This document shows positions 33,342-42,329 of a stretch of DNA of 64,000 nt, in pieces. The translations under genes were made by a program, and so were the position numbers. The number at the start of each line of letters is the position of its first letter. Position 1 is the first letter of the stretch. Origin of the DNA: Victivallales bacterium (GTDB lineage Bacteria; Verrucomicrobiota; Lentisphaeria; Oligosphaerales; Oligosphaeraceae); NCBI GenBank assembly GCA_017417585.1, contig JAFPYX010000041.1:1-64000 (forward strand), in the 5' to 3' direction. Under the pieces are notes generated by a model. The model made no database searches and was not told the DNA's origin. It saw only the letters and a list, made by a program, of their open reading frames with translations.

Positions 33342-35465
33342 ATGAATAATCCATTTGTTTATCTGAACGTGAATGGCCAGAGTTCGGGGCCATACACAAT
33401 GGAACAGTGTGCCCAGATGCTGGCCAACGGACAGATCATGACCTCGACGATGGCCTCCATTGGAGGTGGCGCCTGGGTGCCTCTGAACGCGAGCGGCTAT
33501 TGGGGACAGCTCGTCCAGCTGTCGTCCGTCAGGAGCCAGCGTACTGTGATCCATGCTCCGTCTTCGCTGGGAGGCGGGCAGCCGGTGATGGGGGGCACTG
33601 CCGTACCAGTGCAGCCGGTGATGGGGGGACAGCCGACGCCTCCTCCGGGTTTTGGCGCCGCAGCCATCCCAGTTCAGCCAATGGGCGTTCGTCCGGTGAT
33701 GCCTGTGCCTCCTCCTCCGGTTTTTGGCACTGCGGCCATCCCAGTTCAGCCGATGGGCGTTCGTCCTGCGATTCCAGTTCAGCCGATGGTCGTTCGTCCG
33801 ACGATTCCAGTGCAGCCGATTGCTGTCGGCGGTCCAGTATCAACGCCGTTCGTGCCCGGCATGGGAACGCCGGTTGCTCGTCCTGGAGTGCCAAATCCCG
33901 TGTTTTCCCCTGTGGCTTCGACATTGTCCGGTGACGGTTTTTCCTTTGTCTCAAACGTCGGCGGGGTAAATCCGATTCAACGGGATGAGTTTTCCGGGAA
34001 TGTCACGGCGGCGGAGTCCTATCTGGAGCCAGAGGATATGGAATTGGAGGAGGACGAAAACTCCCCGCAGATGCTCTGCATGCATTGCTGGTATCTTTTC
34101 CGGCAGGCGCGAATCAGATATATCTCTCGGCATCCGGATTTGCTTGGTGATTCCGTGCTGGGGCCGTCTGCGCAAAGACGTTTTCTCCCGAGGAAGTTCA
34201 ATGCCAACGACGAGGCCTTGGATGATCGCGGAGTCGCCTGCACCGAGATGGCCTGCCCCCGCTGCCACCTGGCGATTCCCGGAGTTATTCTGGAAAATCC
34301 CAGCTCGCTGCTCTCCATCGTCGGCGCCCCTTCCGCCGGAAAGTCCTATTTCCTTACGGCGATGATCCACAGTTTGAAGAAATCCCTGGGTGAACTCAAT
34401 TTTGCCCTTGAGGATGCGGATCCGACGCATAATATGGTGCTGAGCCACTACGAGGAACTGCTCTTTGAAAACCGGAAAGTTGACCAGTTTGTAGCGCTGC
34501 CGAAGACAGAGTTGCAAGGCGATGGCTTCTCCAGCCAGACCCAGATCGACGGCATGACGGTCGAGTTGCCGCTTCCTTTTGTCTATACGCTACGGACGAT
34601 GATGAACACCAACTTCAGGCCGCATAACCTGGTGTTCTACGACAACGCTGGAGAGCAGTTCGAGCCAGGGCGGGATTTCCTGACCCGCATGGCGACCAAC
34701 CACCTTTTGCAGTCCAACTGCATTTTCTTCCTTTTCGATCCGTTTAAGGACAACCGGACGGTAGGCAAGTGCTCGAGCGAGGATCCACAGGCCGGTGCTA
34801 TGCAACGGTTTGCCAACCAGCTGCAGATTTTCAACGAGATGGTAAACCGAATCCGGCAGAAGTCAGGCGGCGCTTCGAACCGACAGTATTCGACGCCGCT
34901 GGTGGTGCTGGTGCCCAAATACGATGCCTGGAAAAACTCCTTTGCACTGGATCTCTCCGACACCTCGGTCATCGGATATGGCGAAGACAAGCAGCCGGCA
35001 TTGAACATGAGCGTGATAACCCTCACTTCCTTCTTGCTGAGGAATTGGTTGCGCGAACTGGTGCCGGAACTGGTCAGCGGAGCGGAGACCGTTTTCCAGG
35101 AGGTCTATTACCTGCCAGTGTCTGCACTCGGGCAATCCCCGACGCTGGATCCGAAGACACAGATGCTGAGCGTGAAGGCGGAGGTCATCCAGTCGGTCTG
35201 GGCGGATGTGCCGTTGCTCTTTTACCTATGGCATGATGGATTCCTGCCCGGAGTCCGTTGCAGCGTGGCGGAAAAGGTGTCTCCTGTGGATGAGTATTGC
35301 CGGTTTGAAGACGGTACGATGATCTTTTCTCCGCCAAACCGCAAGCCGATGATGATCCCTCAAATCTACTGGGGACAGGAAGTCCATGACGAGGAATTGG
35401 GGTTCATTCGCTTCCCGCAGGGGGAGACGGCTGGCTCGGAAGACGGGGCTGATTTTCATTTCTAG
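33342..35465 (+). CDS. GYF-like / zinc / double-GTPase (TRAFAC) protein
   Basis: A 707-residue protein. Residues 1-60 resemble the GYF_2 adaptor domain (VYLNVNGQSSGPYTMEQ...GAWVPL). A 33-nt-type repeat encodes IPVQPMGVRP-like units at about 105-175. Paired cysteines C246/C249 and C300/C305/C308 form a probable zinc treble clef. The GTPase core follows: P-loop GAPSAGKS (328-335), switch II DNAGEQ (D434-E438), and VPKYDAW (K526, D528) in place of NKxD. The size and order fit the 'DO-GTPase2' TRAFAC clade. It has no transmembrane helix, so it is cytosolic, and is likely the regulatory switch for the membrane components around it. Confidence 0.78.
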   Translation: MNNPFVYLNVNGQSSGPYTMEQCAQMLANGQIMTSTMASIGGGAWVPLNASGYWGQLVQLSSVRSQRTVIHAPSSLGGGQPVMGGTAVPVQPVMGGQPTPPPGFGAAAIPVQPMGVRPVMPVPPPPVFGTAAIPVQPMGVRPAIPVQPMVVRPTIPVQPIAVGGPVSTPFVPGMGTPVARPGVPNPVFSPVASTLSGDGFSFVSNVGGVNPIQRDEFSGNVTAAESYLEPEDMELEEDENSPQMLCMHCWYLFRQARIRYISRHPDLLGDSVLGPSAQRRFLPRKFNANDEALDDRGVACTEMACPRCHLAIPGVILENPSSLLSIVGAPSAGKSYFLTAMIHSLKKSLGELNFALEDADPTHNMVLSHYEELLFENRKVDQFVALPKTELQGDGFSSQTQIDGMTVELPLPFVYTLRTMMNTNFRPHNLVFYDNAGEQFEPGRDFLTRMATNHLLQSNCIFFLFDPFKDNRTVGKCSSEDPQAGAMQRFANQLQIFNEMVNRIRQKSGGASNRQYSTPLVVLVPKYDAWKNSFALDLSDTSVIGYGEDKQPALNMSVITLTSFLLRNWLRELVPELVSGAETVFQEVYYLPVSALGQSPTLDPKTQMLSVKAEVIQSVWADVPLLFYLWHDGFLPGVRCSVAEKVSPVDEYCRFEDGTMIFSPPNRKPMMIPQIYWGQEVHDEELGFIRFPQGETAGSEDGADFHF

Positions 35466-35615
35466 GCCCGTTTGACCGGGATGGCCGGACGATTCGGGAG
35501 ATGCCTTTCCCCGCACGGGCGGACAGGTCGTGGGACACCGCCTTCCGCATCCCACAGGGGGATTCACATTTTCATAAATCGCTCATCAATACGATTAAAC
35601 AGGTAGGTTTCAGAA

Positions 35616-38600
35616 ATGCTGTCGGGAAACAACCAGGAATTGTCCGTGTTGCTGCGCAAATATCGTGCGCTGGTGAAAACGGGAAGTGTCGAGGAAAAGG
35701 TGTTGCTGGCTCGACAGATTTTATGCTTGCAGCCAAATGACAACGACTGGAGAGAAACTCTTCGCACCTTGGAAAACCAATGGCAGAAGGAGCTGATGGT
35801 CGAGGCGCAGACTGCGATTCAGGCGCGGAATGATGGCAAGATGGAGGAACTCTGGGAGAGGTTGTCCAATGATCCTTGGTTGGTCAAGCCTACCGGTCCT
35901 CTTATGGAGGAGCTGAGGAGGAAGGTTGTTCCGAATCAGAGACCGACGCCGGCGCCACGATGGTCTGAGGCTTCGGAAATCCGGCAGAGCAATGCCGCCA
36001 GCTCCAAGACGGAGAAGGAGGATGACGGGGAAGTCCAGCGGCTGCTGAGCAAATATCGGCGGCTGGTGCATGGCGGGTCGGTGGCGGATAAAATCGCAAT
36101 TGCCAAGCAGATTCTGAATGCCAGGCCGGAAGATGTTTCGTGGCGTTCTACGCTCCGGGAACTGGAGGGGGCCTTGAAAAATGAATTGACGGAGGAGGCC
36201 AAGGAGGCAATCCGCAAAGGAGATGTCATTGAACTGGAGCGGATTCATGAGGTGCTTGCGCAGGGCGAGTGGCAAGTTCCGCCACAACCCGAGGCGATGG
36301 CTAAAATCGAGGAAATGCTAGCCCAATTGCATCAGAGGCAATGGGAACAGGAGGGGCAGGCCATCTGCGATCGTCTTGACCAGCAGTACCGCGATGACCT
36401 GGAAGGCGGTTTGGATAAAATGGCGGGATGGTTCGAAGAGTGGGACAATCTGCGGAAGGAACATCCGTCGTTTGTGCCGACAGAGGAGCAGGAGAGGCTC
36501 CTGGCGGTGATTCGGCCCAATTGGCAGGGGATTTACCAGGAACGTCAGCGGGAAGAGGCCGCAGACCGAGACTATGCAAGGCTGACCACGCAATTGGAAC
36601 AGGCCATCAAAAAGGGTGCGTCGCAAAAGGAGCTCCTGGAAATCTATGACGGTCTGGAACGGCTGGATCGAGATATGCCTGAAACTCTCCTGCAACGGTA
36701 TGACACCGCCTTGGAACAGGCGCGTACAAAGGAACATCGCCGGGCGGTGATTACAAGGGTGATCTGGGTGTTGATTCTGCTGATGGTGGGTGGAGCGGTA
36801 TTCTTTGGTTTCCGAGAATGGTCGATTCGGGAATTGACCGGTCGGTATTCCAGTCTGCTGAACCCGATCTTGACGGACCCGACGCGGGATGCCGCCGAGG
36901 CCGAGGCCATCTTCGCGGAGATGAAAGAACGCCAGGAGGCGTTGCTGGGGCGTCCTGAATTCAAGGAGGCGCTAAAGCAGTTGGGACAGAAGAAGGAAAA
37001 CCAGGCCGCCAATTCCGCCAGAATGCAGCTGTGCGGCAGCGAATTGCGGGAGCTGCTTCCGCATTACCGGGAAAACCGTCAGCGGATCGCAGAACTGCGG
37101 AAGGAACTGCAGGATTTGCCGCTGGTGCCGGAAATGGCCGAGGAACGTCAGAAAATCCTGGAGGACTACGAACAGGCGGCGAAGCAGTTTGTGGAGTACC
37201 AGGACCGCAAGCATCTGGAATTGCTGAGCGGGCTCCAGCAAAAGTACATGGATTTCAACGCCCTGCTGGAAAATGGCGAGGATCTTGCAAAGGCCAGGGA
37301 AATGCTGGCTGAAATGGATGACGTCTTGAGGATGGCGGACAAGATTGAGGACGTTTCGGACAGAGAGCGGACAGATGGTGAAAAATGGCAGAGCCGCCTG
37401 GAACGGGCCGCGGGTGAGCTGGAACAGCAGGAGAGGCTGGCGGGGGTTCTGGATACGATTCTTCCAACTTTGAATTCTCTGAAGGAATTGGTGGCCTTCG
37501 GGGAGGAGTTGTCCTTTGAACCGAATGTGGAAACGAAAGAAATAATCGACTCCCGGTTTGCATCCGATTTCTCTCCGGAGCGTTTGAATGGACTCATCGC
37601 ACGGGGGGAGGAAGCCCTGGCGCAGGGGCAGGATAAGAACAGCCTGATCCAGCAGACGGGTTCTCCGCGTGGGCGGACGATTCTGATGGAATTGGACGAG
37701 CAGCTGGGAAGAGCCAGGTCGCTGGCGGAAAAATACACCAGTTATGAATCTCTGCTGAAGGAACAGGCAGATGGCATCTGGGAGGTGGACAATATAAAGA
37801 GCTTGCAGGAGGCCGTGGATGGCTTTTTGGCTGTCGCGCCACGAGTCTTGCCGGTCACGCGGGAAATTCAGCGTTTCAAGAACGAGCAACTCCGACCGTT
37901 GTTCAAGTTGAAGGAACCGGATCCAAGAATGGTGCTCTTCGATGAAATGGAGCAGGCGTGGAAAGGCTTCCTGAAGCAGAAGTCCGCCGAGGTGCCTGTC
38001 TATTACATGATTTCCCTGCAGGGAAAAGTCAAAGTCAAAGGACAAAGCGATTACACCAATCGGTTCTTCAATCTGTTTTTCAGTGAAGACGCCCTGCGGA
38101 GTTTTAGCTCGAACATGAATTCCTTCAATTTCCTAGTCATCAAATCCAGCCGCGGTAGGAACCTGGATGAGGTGTTCATGGAAATCGACTTGAGAACCTA
38201 CCAAGGCAAATGGCACTACTCTGTCAACCGGGAAGAAGTCATTGCCACACCCCGCAACCCGTCGATATTGGACCAGCTGAATGCTCGCCGGGTGCAGACG
38301 CAGCTCCTGGCACCGCATTGCCGCTGGCTGGAGGATGCCTTGGAGCGAAGCAAGAAGCGGACCGCCGACGACCTGCCGTTGCTGGGGGACGCAGACACCT
38401 TCGCATTCCTTGAAAGGCTGTTAGATGGCTTTGACCAGGATGCGCCATATCCCCGGGCGATCATGGCGGAAGGGCTGTTGAAGGCATTGCTGGATGGCAA
38501 GGCGGCAAAAGAGGCCGAGGCGGCGCAGGTGCCGTTCGTGGTGTCCTTGAGGGGACTTCAGCAGGACATCCATAAGCTGCTGCAGGATTATGGATTGGCC

Positions 38601-38963
38601 AACCAGTGGGAACAACGGCACGCAGTGGGGGATGATGGAACCATGCTGCTGTCCGAGGAATTGGCCAAGCTTGGAAAGCGTCTGCCCGAGATTGGAAAAC
38701 AGGCTGCGGACTATCTTGAAACGGTCGCGTTCCTGTTTGTCGAGGCTGGGGGCATCTACTGGAACTATACGAATGAAAAATACGAACGGCTCGATTTTGT
38801 CTTGCCGGAGAATCTCCTTCCCCAGCAAAAGAAAAGGCTTTTTTACTTGAATCCGAGTGACAATTCCATGTTGCAATACAGCGTTGTACAACCAGACGGA
38901 TGGCGAGTCAACAATGCAGTTCAAGACGCTTGCCGACATCTCATCCTCTACTACAAAAAATGA
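35616..38963 (+). CDS. 1115-residue helical membrane protein of the GTPase locus
   Basis: I recognise no named family. The protein is almost entirely Glu/Gln/Leu/Arg-rich helix with one transmembrane segment at about 380-402 (VIWVLILLMVGGAVFFGF). The N-terminal 200 residues contain a duplicated module of about 85 residues: LLRKYRALVKTGSVEEK...ARQIL and LLSKYRRLVHGGSVADK...AKQIL, each continuing into W-x-TLRxLE. Residues 400-800 are long coiled coil; the last 300 residues are more globular (YYMISLQGKVKVKG, RNLDEVFMEIDLRTYQGKWHY). The stop codon overlaps the next start as ATGA, so it is translationally coupled to the channel gene. A scaffold or load-bearing tail is my inference. Confidence 0.65.
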   Translation: MLSGNNQELSVLLRKYRALVKTGSVEEKVLLARQILCLQPNDNDWRETLRTLENQWQKELMVEAQTAIQARNDGKMEELWERLSNDPWLVKPTGPLMEELRRKVVPNQRPTPAPRWSEASEIRQSNAASSKTEKEDDGEVQRLLSKYRRLVHGGSVADKIAIAKQILNARPEDVSWRSTLRELEGALKNELTEEAKEAIRKGDVIELERIHEVLAQGEWQVPPQPEAMAKIEEMLAQLHQRQWEQEGQAICDRLDQQYRDDLEGGLDKMAGWFEEWDNLRKEHPSFVPTEEQERLLAVIRPNWQGIYQERQREEAADRDYARLTTQLEQAIKKGASQKELLEIYDGLERLDRDMPETLLQRYDTALEQARTKEHRRAVITRVIWVLILLMVGGAVFFGFREWSIRELTGRYSSLLNPILTDPTRDAAEAEAIFAEMKERQEALLGRPEFKEALKQLGQKKENQAANSARMQLCGSELRELLPHYRENRQRIAELRKELQDLPLVPEMAEERQKILEDYEQAAKQFVEYQDRKHLELLSGLQQKYMDFNALLENGEDLAKAREMLAEMDDVLRMADKIEDVSDRERTDGEKWQSRLERAAGELEQQERLAGVLDTILPTLNSLKELVAFGEELSFEPNVETKEIIDSRFASDFSPERLNGLIARGEEALAQGQDKNSLIQQTGSPRGRTILMELDEQLGRARSLAEKYTSYESLLKEQADGIWEVDNIKSLQEAVDGFLAVAPRVLPVTREIQRFKNEQLRPLFKLKEPDPRMVLFDEMEQAWKGFLKQKSAEVPVYYMISLQGKVKVKGQSDYTNRFFNLFFSEDALRSFSSNMNSFNFLVIKSSRGRNLDEVFMEIDLRTYQGKWHYSVNREEVIATPRNPSILDQLNARRVQTQLLAPHCRWLEDALERSKKRTADDLPLLGDADTFAFLERLLDGFDQDAPYPRAIMAEGLLKALLDGKAAKEAEAAQVPFVVSLRGLQQDIHKLLQDYGLANQWEQRHAVGDDGTMLLSEELAKLGKRLPEIGKQAADYLETVAFLFVEAGGIYWNYTNEKYERLDFVLPENLLPQQKKRLFYLNPSDNSMLQYSVVQPDGWRVNNAVQDACRHLILYYKK

Positions 38964-39859
38964 ACATGAGAACGAAAAAGAAGTACGAGCTGAATTTCGA
39001 TTCCCTGGATCCGGAAGCGTCCCTGGGCATGACGGGAAAGAAATACACTGCCGTGAACAACTGGTTTGCCATGTTCCTGGGAGCCGCGTTCACGGGGGTG
39101 TTTTATCTGATCCTGTATCCCTTCTATGCCCGGGGGGGCGGCCAGATGATACAGATGTTCTTCCACGGCGGCGCGGCTAACCGAAGCACCGTCCCGTATT
39201 ACACCATGTTCCTGACTTTCTGGTGCCTGGCGTTCCTTCTGCTGAAATGGAAGAAACTGGCGGTCCAGCGAAGGGCGTTGAGTGTGCAAGTGGTTCCCGG
39301 ACAGTTCTCCAACTATGTCATCTCGCGCATGAATGCCCGCGACATCATTACTGGAATCCACAACCGGGTCTATGGCAGCGAACATTTCATGGCATTGTGG
39401 AGAATCGAATGCGCCCTAGGCAACCTGGACAATATCGGGCATGTCTCGGAAGTGTCGGCTGTCATGAACGACCTGGCGGAAAACGACGCGAATTTCATGG
39501 AAAGCACCTACACTTTCCCGAAAGGACTCATCTGGGCAATCCCGGTTCTCGGATTCATCGGCACGGTGCTGGGCCTCTCGCAGGCAGTCGGCGGTTTCGG
39601 CGCGGTGGTCGCCAGCGGCGCCGATTTGGAGACCCTGAAGGTGTCGCTCTCCAATGTCACGTCCGGCCTGGGGATCGCCTTTGAAACGACCCTGATCGCA
39701 CTGGTCGCCGCGCTGGTGATCCAGCTGTTGATGACACTGCTGATCCAAAAGGAGGAGGAATTCCTGGATGCGTGTTCCGGATACTGCTACGACAACGTGA
39801 CTTCACGGCTTCGCGTGGACGAAGTGATTCCGGTGGCCGTCCCTGAACAGATGCAATAA
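38960..39859 (+). CDS. MotA/TolQ/ExbB-family proton channel subunit
   Basis: Inner-membrane stator-type subunit, 299 residues from the ATG at 38960, whose ATGA overlaps the previous stop. TM1 (about 28-50) and TM2 (about 75-95) precede a long cytoplasmic loop. The conserved ExbB/TolQ/MotA core then follows: FPKGLIWAIPVLGFIGTVLG (TM3) and LSNVTSGLGIAFETTLIALVAALVIQLLMTLL (TM4). The family forms pentamers around a dimeric MotB/ExbD-type partner and converts proton flow into rotation or force. The two following genes supply plausible partners. A role in flagella is unlikely because no motility genes are nearby. Confidence 0.85.
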   Translation: MNMRTKKKYELNFDSLDPEASLGMTGKKYTAVNNWFAMFLGAAFTGVFYLILYPFYARGGGQMIQMFFHGGAANRSTVPYYTMFLTFWCLAFLLLKWKKLAVQRRALSVQVVPGQFSNYVISRMNARDIITGIHNRVYGSEHFMALWRIECALGNLDNIGHVSEVSAVMNDLAENDANFMESTYTFPKGLIWAIPVLGFIGTVLGLSQAVGGFGAVVASGADLETLKVSLSNVTSGLGIAFETTLIALVAALVIQLLMTLLIQKEEEFLDACSGYCYDNVTSRLRVDEVIPVAVPEQMQ

Positions 39860-39879
39860 TCGTCCTGCAGGATACGACA

Positions 39880-40761
39880 ATGCGGAATCGGGGAGTCCCA
39901 ATCAGCCTTTTCTCCTTTCAGGATATCATCACGTCGTTGACGGGGGTGATGATCATTGGCATTTTGGTCATTGCCTTGCAGCTGGTGGATTCGATTCGGA
40001 AAAAGCAGGCCACGCCGCCACTGGATCCTGAATTCGAGGAAATGCAGCGCGAGTTGGCGGAATTGCGTCGACAACTCCAGATGTATTCCGAGACGGAGAT
40101 GGAAGAGCCGGATGAACGGCTGGAGGAATTCCGCAATCAAAGTCTGGAACAGCTGAACTTGCGTCTGGAACAGGAAAGGCAGCTGGTCGAAAAGCGCCGG
40201 GAGACCGTGGACAATCTCAGGAACAATGCGGAGGCCATGAACGAGGAGACGAAGCGATTGGCTGAGGAGGAGGCCGAAAGGCACCAGAAAAACCGCGCGG
40301 AGCTGGAGCAGGTGCTGGAAGAGATTCGCTCGAAGATGGCTGAACTGAAGACTGAGGAGGAAAAGACGCTGGCGAGGAGTCGCCAGCTGAAAGAGGAACG
40401 CAATCAAATCCAGGATGCGATTGCACAAAAACAAAGGAAGTTGGAATTTGCCTTCATTGGCAACAGGACGCATACTCCGATTCTGGTGGAATGCACCCGG
40501 CAGGGGTTCCGGGCGGCGATTTATCCGCCGGACAAGGCGGAAATCCTGGATTTCCAGGGGAAGGATTTCCATTCCAACTTGCGTGATTTGACCCATTGGC
40601 TGAAGCAATTCGATTTCTCACGGTATTATCCGGTGCTGCTTTATCGGGATGGCTCTTTGGAGAACTCGGAGGAAATCGAGGGGGAAATCAAAAAACTTTC
40701 TCCCGCGATCAAACTTGGGCGCGACCCCGTGAGCATGTCCGTCGAGATCTTCCCGAAGTAG
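39880..40761 (+). CDS. ExbD/MotB-like single-TM coiled-coil protein A
   Basis: A 293-residue protein with a short N-terminal cytoplasmic stretch, then FSFQDIITSLTGVMIIGILVIALQL. D15 sits at the beginning of the single helix, as the essential proton-carrying Asp does in ExbD, TolR and MotB. Residues 45-190 are a strongly charged coiled coil. The last 100 residues are globular (HTPILVECTRQGFRAAIYP ... RYYPVLLYRDGS) and resemble no peptidoglycan-binding OmpA domain. It starts 20 bases after the channel gene. The partner role is inferred from topology and gene order. Confidence 0.65.
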   Translation: MRNRGVPISLFSFQDIITSLTGVMIIGILVIALQLVDSIRKKQATPPLDPEFEEMQRELAELRRQLQMYSETEMEEPDERLEEFRNQSLEQLNLRLEQERQLVEKRRETVDNLRNNAEAMNEETKRLAEEEAERHQKNRAELEQVLEEIRSKMAELKTEEEKTLARSRQLKEERNQIQDAIAQKQRKLEFAFIGNRTHTPILVECTRQGFRAAIYPPDKAEILDFQGKDFHSNLRDLTHWLKQFDFSRYYPVLLYRDGSLENSEEIEGEIKKLSPAIKLGRDPVSMSVEIFPK

Positions 40762-40785
40762 AATGATTTCAAACTCTTGAACTGT

Positions 40786-41715
40786 ATGGCCAAGAAGAAA
40801 TCCGAGTCACTTCCTTCCAGCCTGGAGCTGTTGCTTGACACGATGTGCAATACCTTCGGGGGAATTATGTTCATCGCGATCGCGCTGGTCATCGTGACGC
40901 AGTTCGCCTCCAAGTCGGTGATGGAGAGCATCACGAAATTGCCAACGCCAGAGGAAAAGGAGGCGCTGCGGCGGCAGCTGGCTGAGCTGCAGCTCGAGGT
41001 CCATGAGGTGGAGCAGAAACGCATCAATGCTCAAATGGACCGAATGGGCTTTGAACCCGAAGCGGTGGCGGTGGTTCGCCAGATTCTGGAGACACGGGAG
41101 GAACTGCAGGCCGCCATGGAGGAGGAACTGGAGGCGAAACAGCTTTTGCAGGACGCACAGGAGGAGCAGAATAAACTGGATGACCAGGCGGTGGCCAATC
41201 AGGAAGAGCTGAAGGTATTGCAGGAAGAGCAGCTGGAGGCGATGGAGCAACTTCGCAGGGAAGAGCGGATCCTGGAAATGGCAAAGGCCGAAATGAAGGA
41301 ATTGCAGCAGGCTTGCCAGGACTTGAAAAAAAAGTTGGCCAGCACCAAGCCGGCCCAGACGATTACCTTCTCGATGGAAATAGATCGCTCGCCTGTCGAT
41401 GAAATGACTATTTTTATCAATCATGGGCGGTTCTATACGGCTTCGGATGTTTCCACCGAAGAGTTGGGAGGGGACCAGTTTCGGGTTAGGTTCCCCGCTG
41501 GACGCGGTCATGGCGCCTCCGCCGACGAGATCAGCAGGGTTTTCAGCTCGAAATCGAGCGGAACTGTCCATATCTGGGTGGGCGATCAGAGCTTCAATAC
41601 GTTGGTTGAGGTTCGTAACTTTTTGCGCGGCAAAAAGATTCCCGTAAGCTGGGAGTATTGTTCTGAGTTTACCTTTGTCCGAAGCAGCAATGTTCACCGC
41701 GGGGTCTCGTTCTAA
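40786..41715 (+). CDS. ExbD/MotB-like single-TM coiled-coil protein B
   Basis: A 309-residue protein built like its upstream neighbour: short basic N-tail, then LELLLDTMCNTFGGIMFIAIALVIV, with D18 at the membrane edge. It continues into a coiled coil to about residue 185 and a small C-terminal domain (TITFSMEIDRSPVDEMTIFINHGRFY ... GTVHIWVGDQSFN). The LLDTxCNTFGG signature recurs in proteins encoded beside MotA/TolQ/ExbB-like genes, to my recollection. I chose the ATG at 40786 over the in-frame TTG at 40777. The two paralogous partners could form a heterodimer inside the channel pentamer. Confidence 0.65.
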   Translation: MAKKKSESLPSSLELLLDTMCNTFGGIMFIAIALVIVTQFASKSVMESITKLPTPEEKEALRRQLAELQLEVHEVEQKRINAQMDRMGFEPEAVAVVRQILETREELQAAMEEELEAKQLLQDAQEEQNKLDDQAVANQEELKVLQEEQLEAMEQLRREERILEMAKAEMKELQQACQDLKKKLASTKPAQTITFSMEIDRSPVDEMTIFINHGRFYTASDVSTEELGGDQFRVRFPAGRGHGASADEISRVFSSKSSGTVHIWVGDQSFNTLVEVRNFLRGKKIPVSWEYCSEFTFVRSSNVHRGVSF

Positions 41716-41797
41716 GTCGATATCAATTGACTGGAAATCATAACTCCCCAGTTGCACCGGAATACGCGTGGACAATTGCACGGCTTGGTTGCAAGTG

Positions 41798-41830
41798 ATT
41801 TTGCAAAATTCGTGCTATATTTTGCAAAAT
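41798..41830. promoter_or_regulatory. paired palindromic operator upstream of the HTH gene
   Basis: Two identical perfect 12-bp palindromes ATTTTGCAAAAT lie at 41798-41809 and 41819-41830, centres exactly 21 bp apart (two helical turns). A TATATT -10-like element (41816-41821) overlaps the second copy. Binding of the adjacent HTH protein would block transcription, a standard autorepression layout. Confidence 0.7.
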
Positions 41831-41860
41831 GCTTGCAGTTTTGTTTTTTTCTGTGAAAAC

Positions 41861-42283
41861 ATGGCAAATGGCGATCAAAACATCCTGGGACAGCAGTTGC
41901 GGTATTTCCGCAAGAAGCTGAATTTGAAGCAGACGGAGATGGCGAAGCGGCTGGGGGTGTCAATGAGCCTGTATTCCAAGCTGGAGTCGGGGCAGATTGC
42001 GACTACGCCACGGCGACTGGAGAAATTCGCCTCGCAATTGCAGACGAGCGTGGAGTTCCTCACGACGGGGCAGGGGGCCGAGCATGTGGAAAAATATACC
42101 ACGGCACTTGGCTCGGACGAGTTGAGTCGCCTTTCGCTGGATGCGCTGGATAGGCTGGTGACTCTGTCGCAGGATCCAAAGTTGGTCAAGCTGGCGGAAC
42201 AGGTGGCTCCCACGTTGCGCGTGGCTCCGTCGCGTGCGCTGGCGGTGGTGATTCGCACCATCCTGATGGGGACGCAATCGTAG
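41861..42283 (+). CDS. Xre/Cro-type HTH transcriptional regulator
   Basis: A 140-residue protein with an HTH_3 domain in residues 10-65: LGQQLRYFRKKLNLKQTEMAKRLGVSMSLYSKLESG, the classic Cro/CI helix-turn-helix. The C-terminal half is helical and lacks a recognisable ligand domain. I chose the ATG at 41861; the longer frame upstream would run through the two operator palindromes. It sits between the GTPase locus and the esterase gene and could regulate either, or only itself. Confidence 0.85.
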   Translation: MANGDQNILGQQLRYFRKKLNLKQTEMAKRLGVSMSLYSKLESGQIATTPRRLEKFASQLQTSVEFLTTGQGAEHVEKYTTALGSDELSRLSLDALDRLVTLSQDPKLVKLAEQVAPTLRVAPSRALAVVIRTILMGTQS

Positions 42284-42329
42284 ATTTTTTTGTAACTTGT
42301 TCATGATAAATTAGTTAGGAGTTTTCTTG

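Noticed and set aside
38960-41715. Flagellar or Tol-Pal stator genes
   Set aside because: No flagellar or TolA/TolB genes are nearby, the partners lack OmpA or ExbD periplasmic domains, and pal is 26 kb away.
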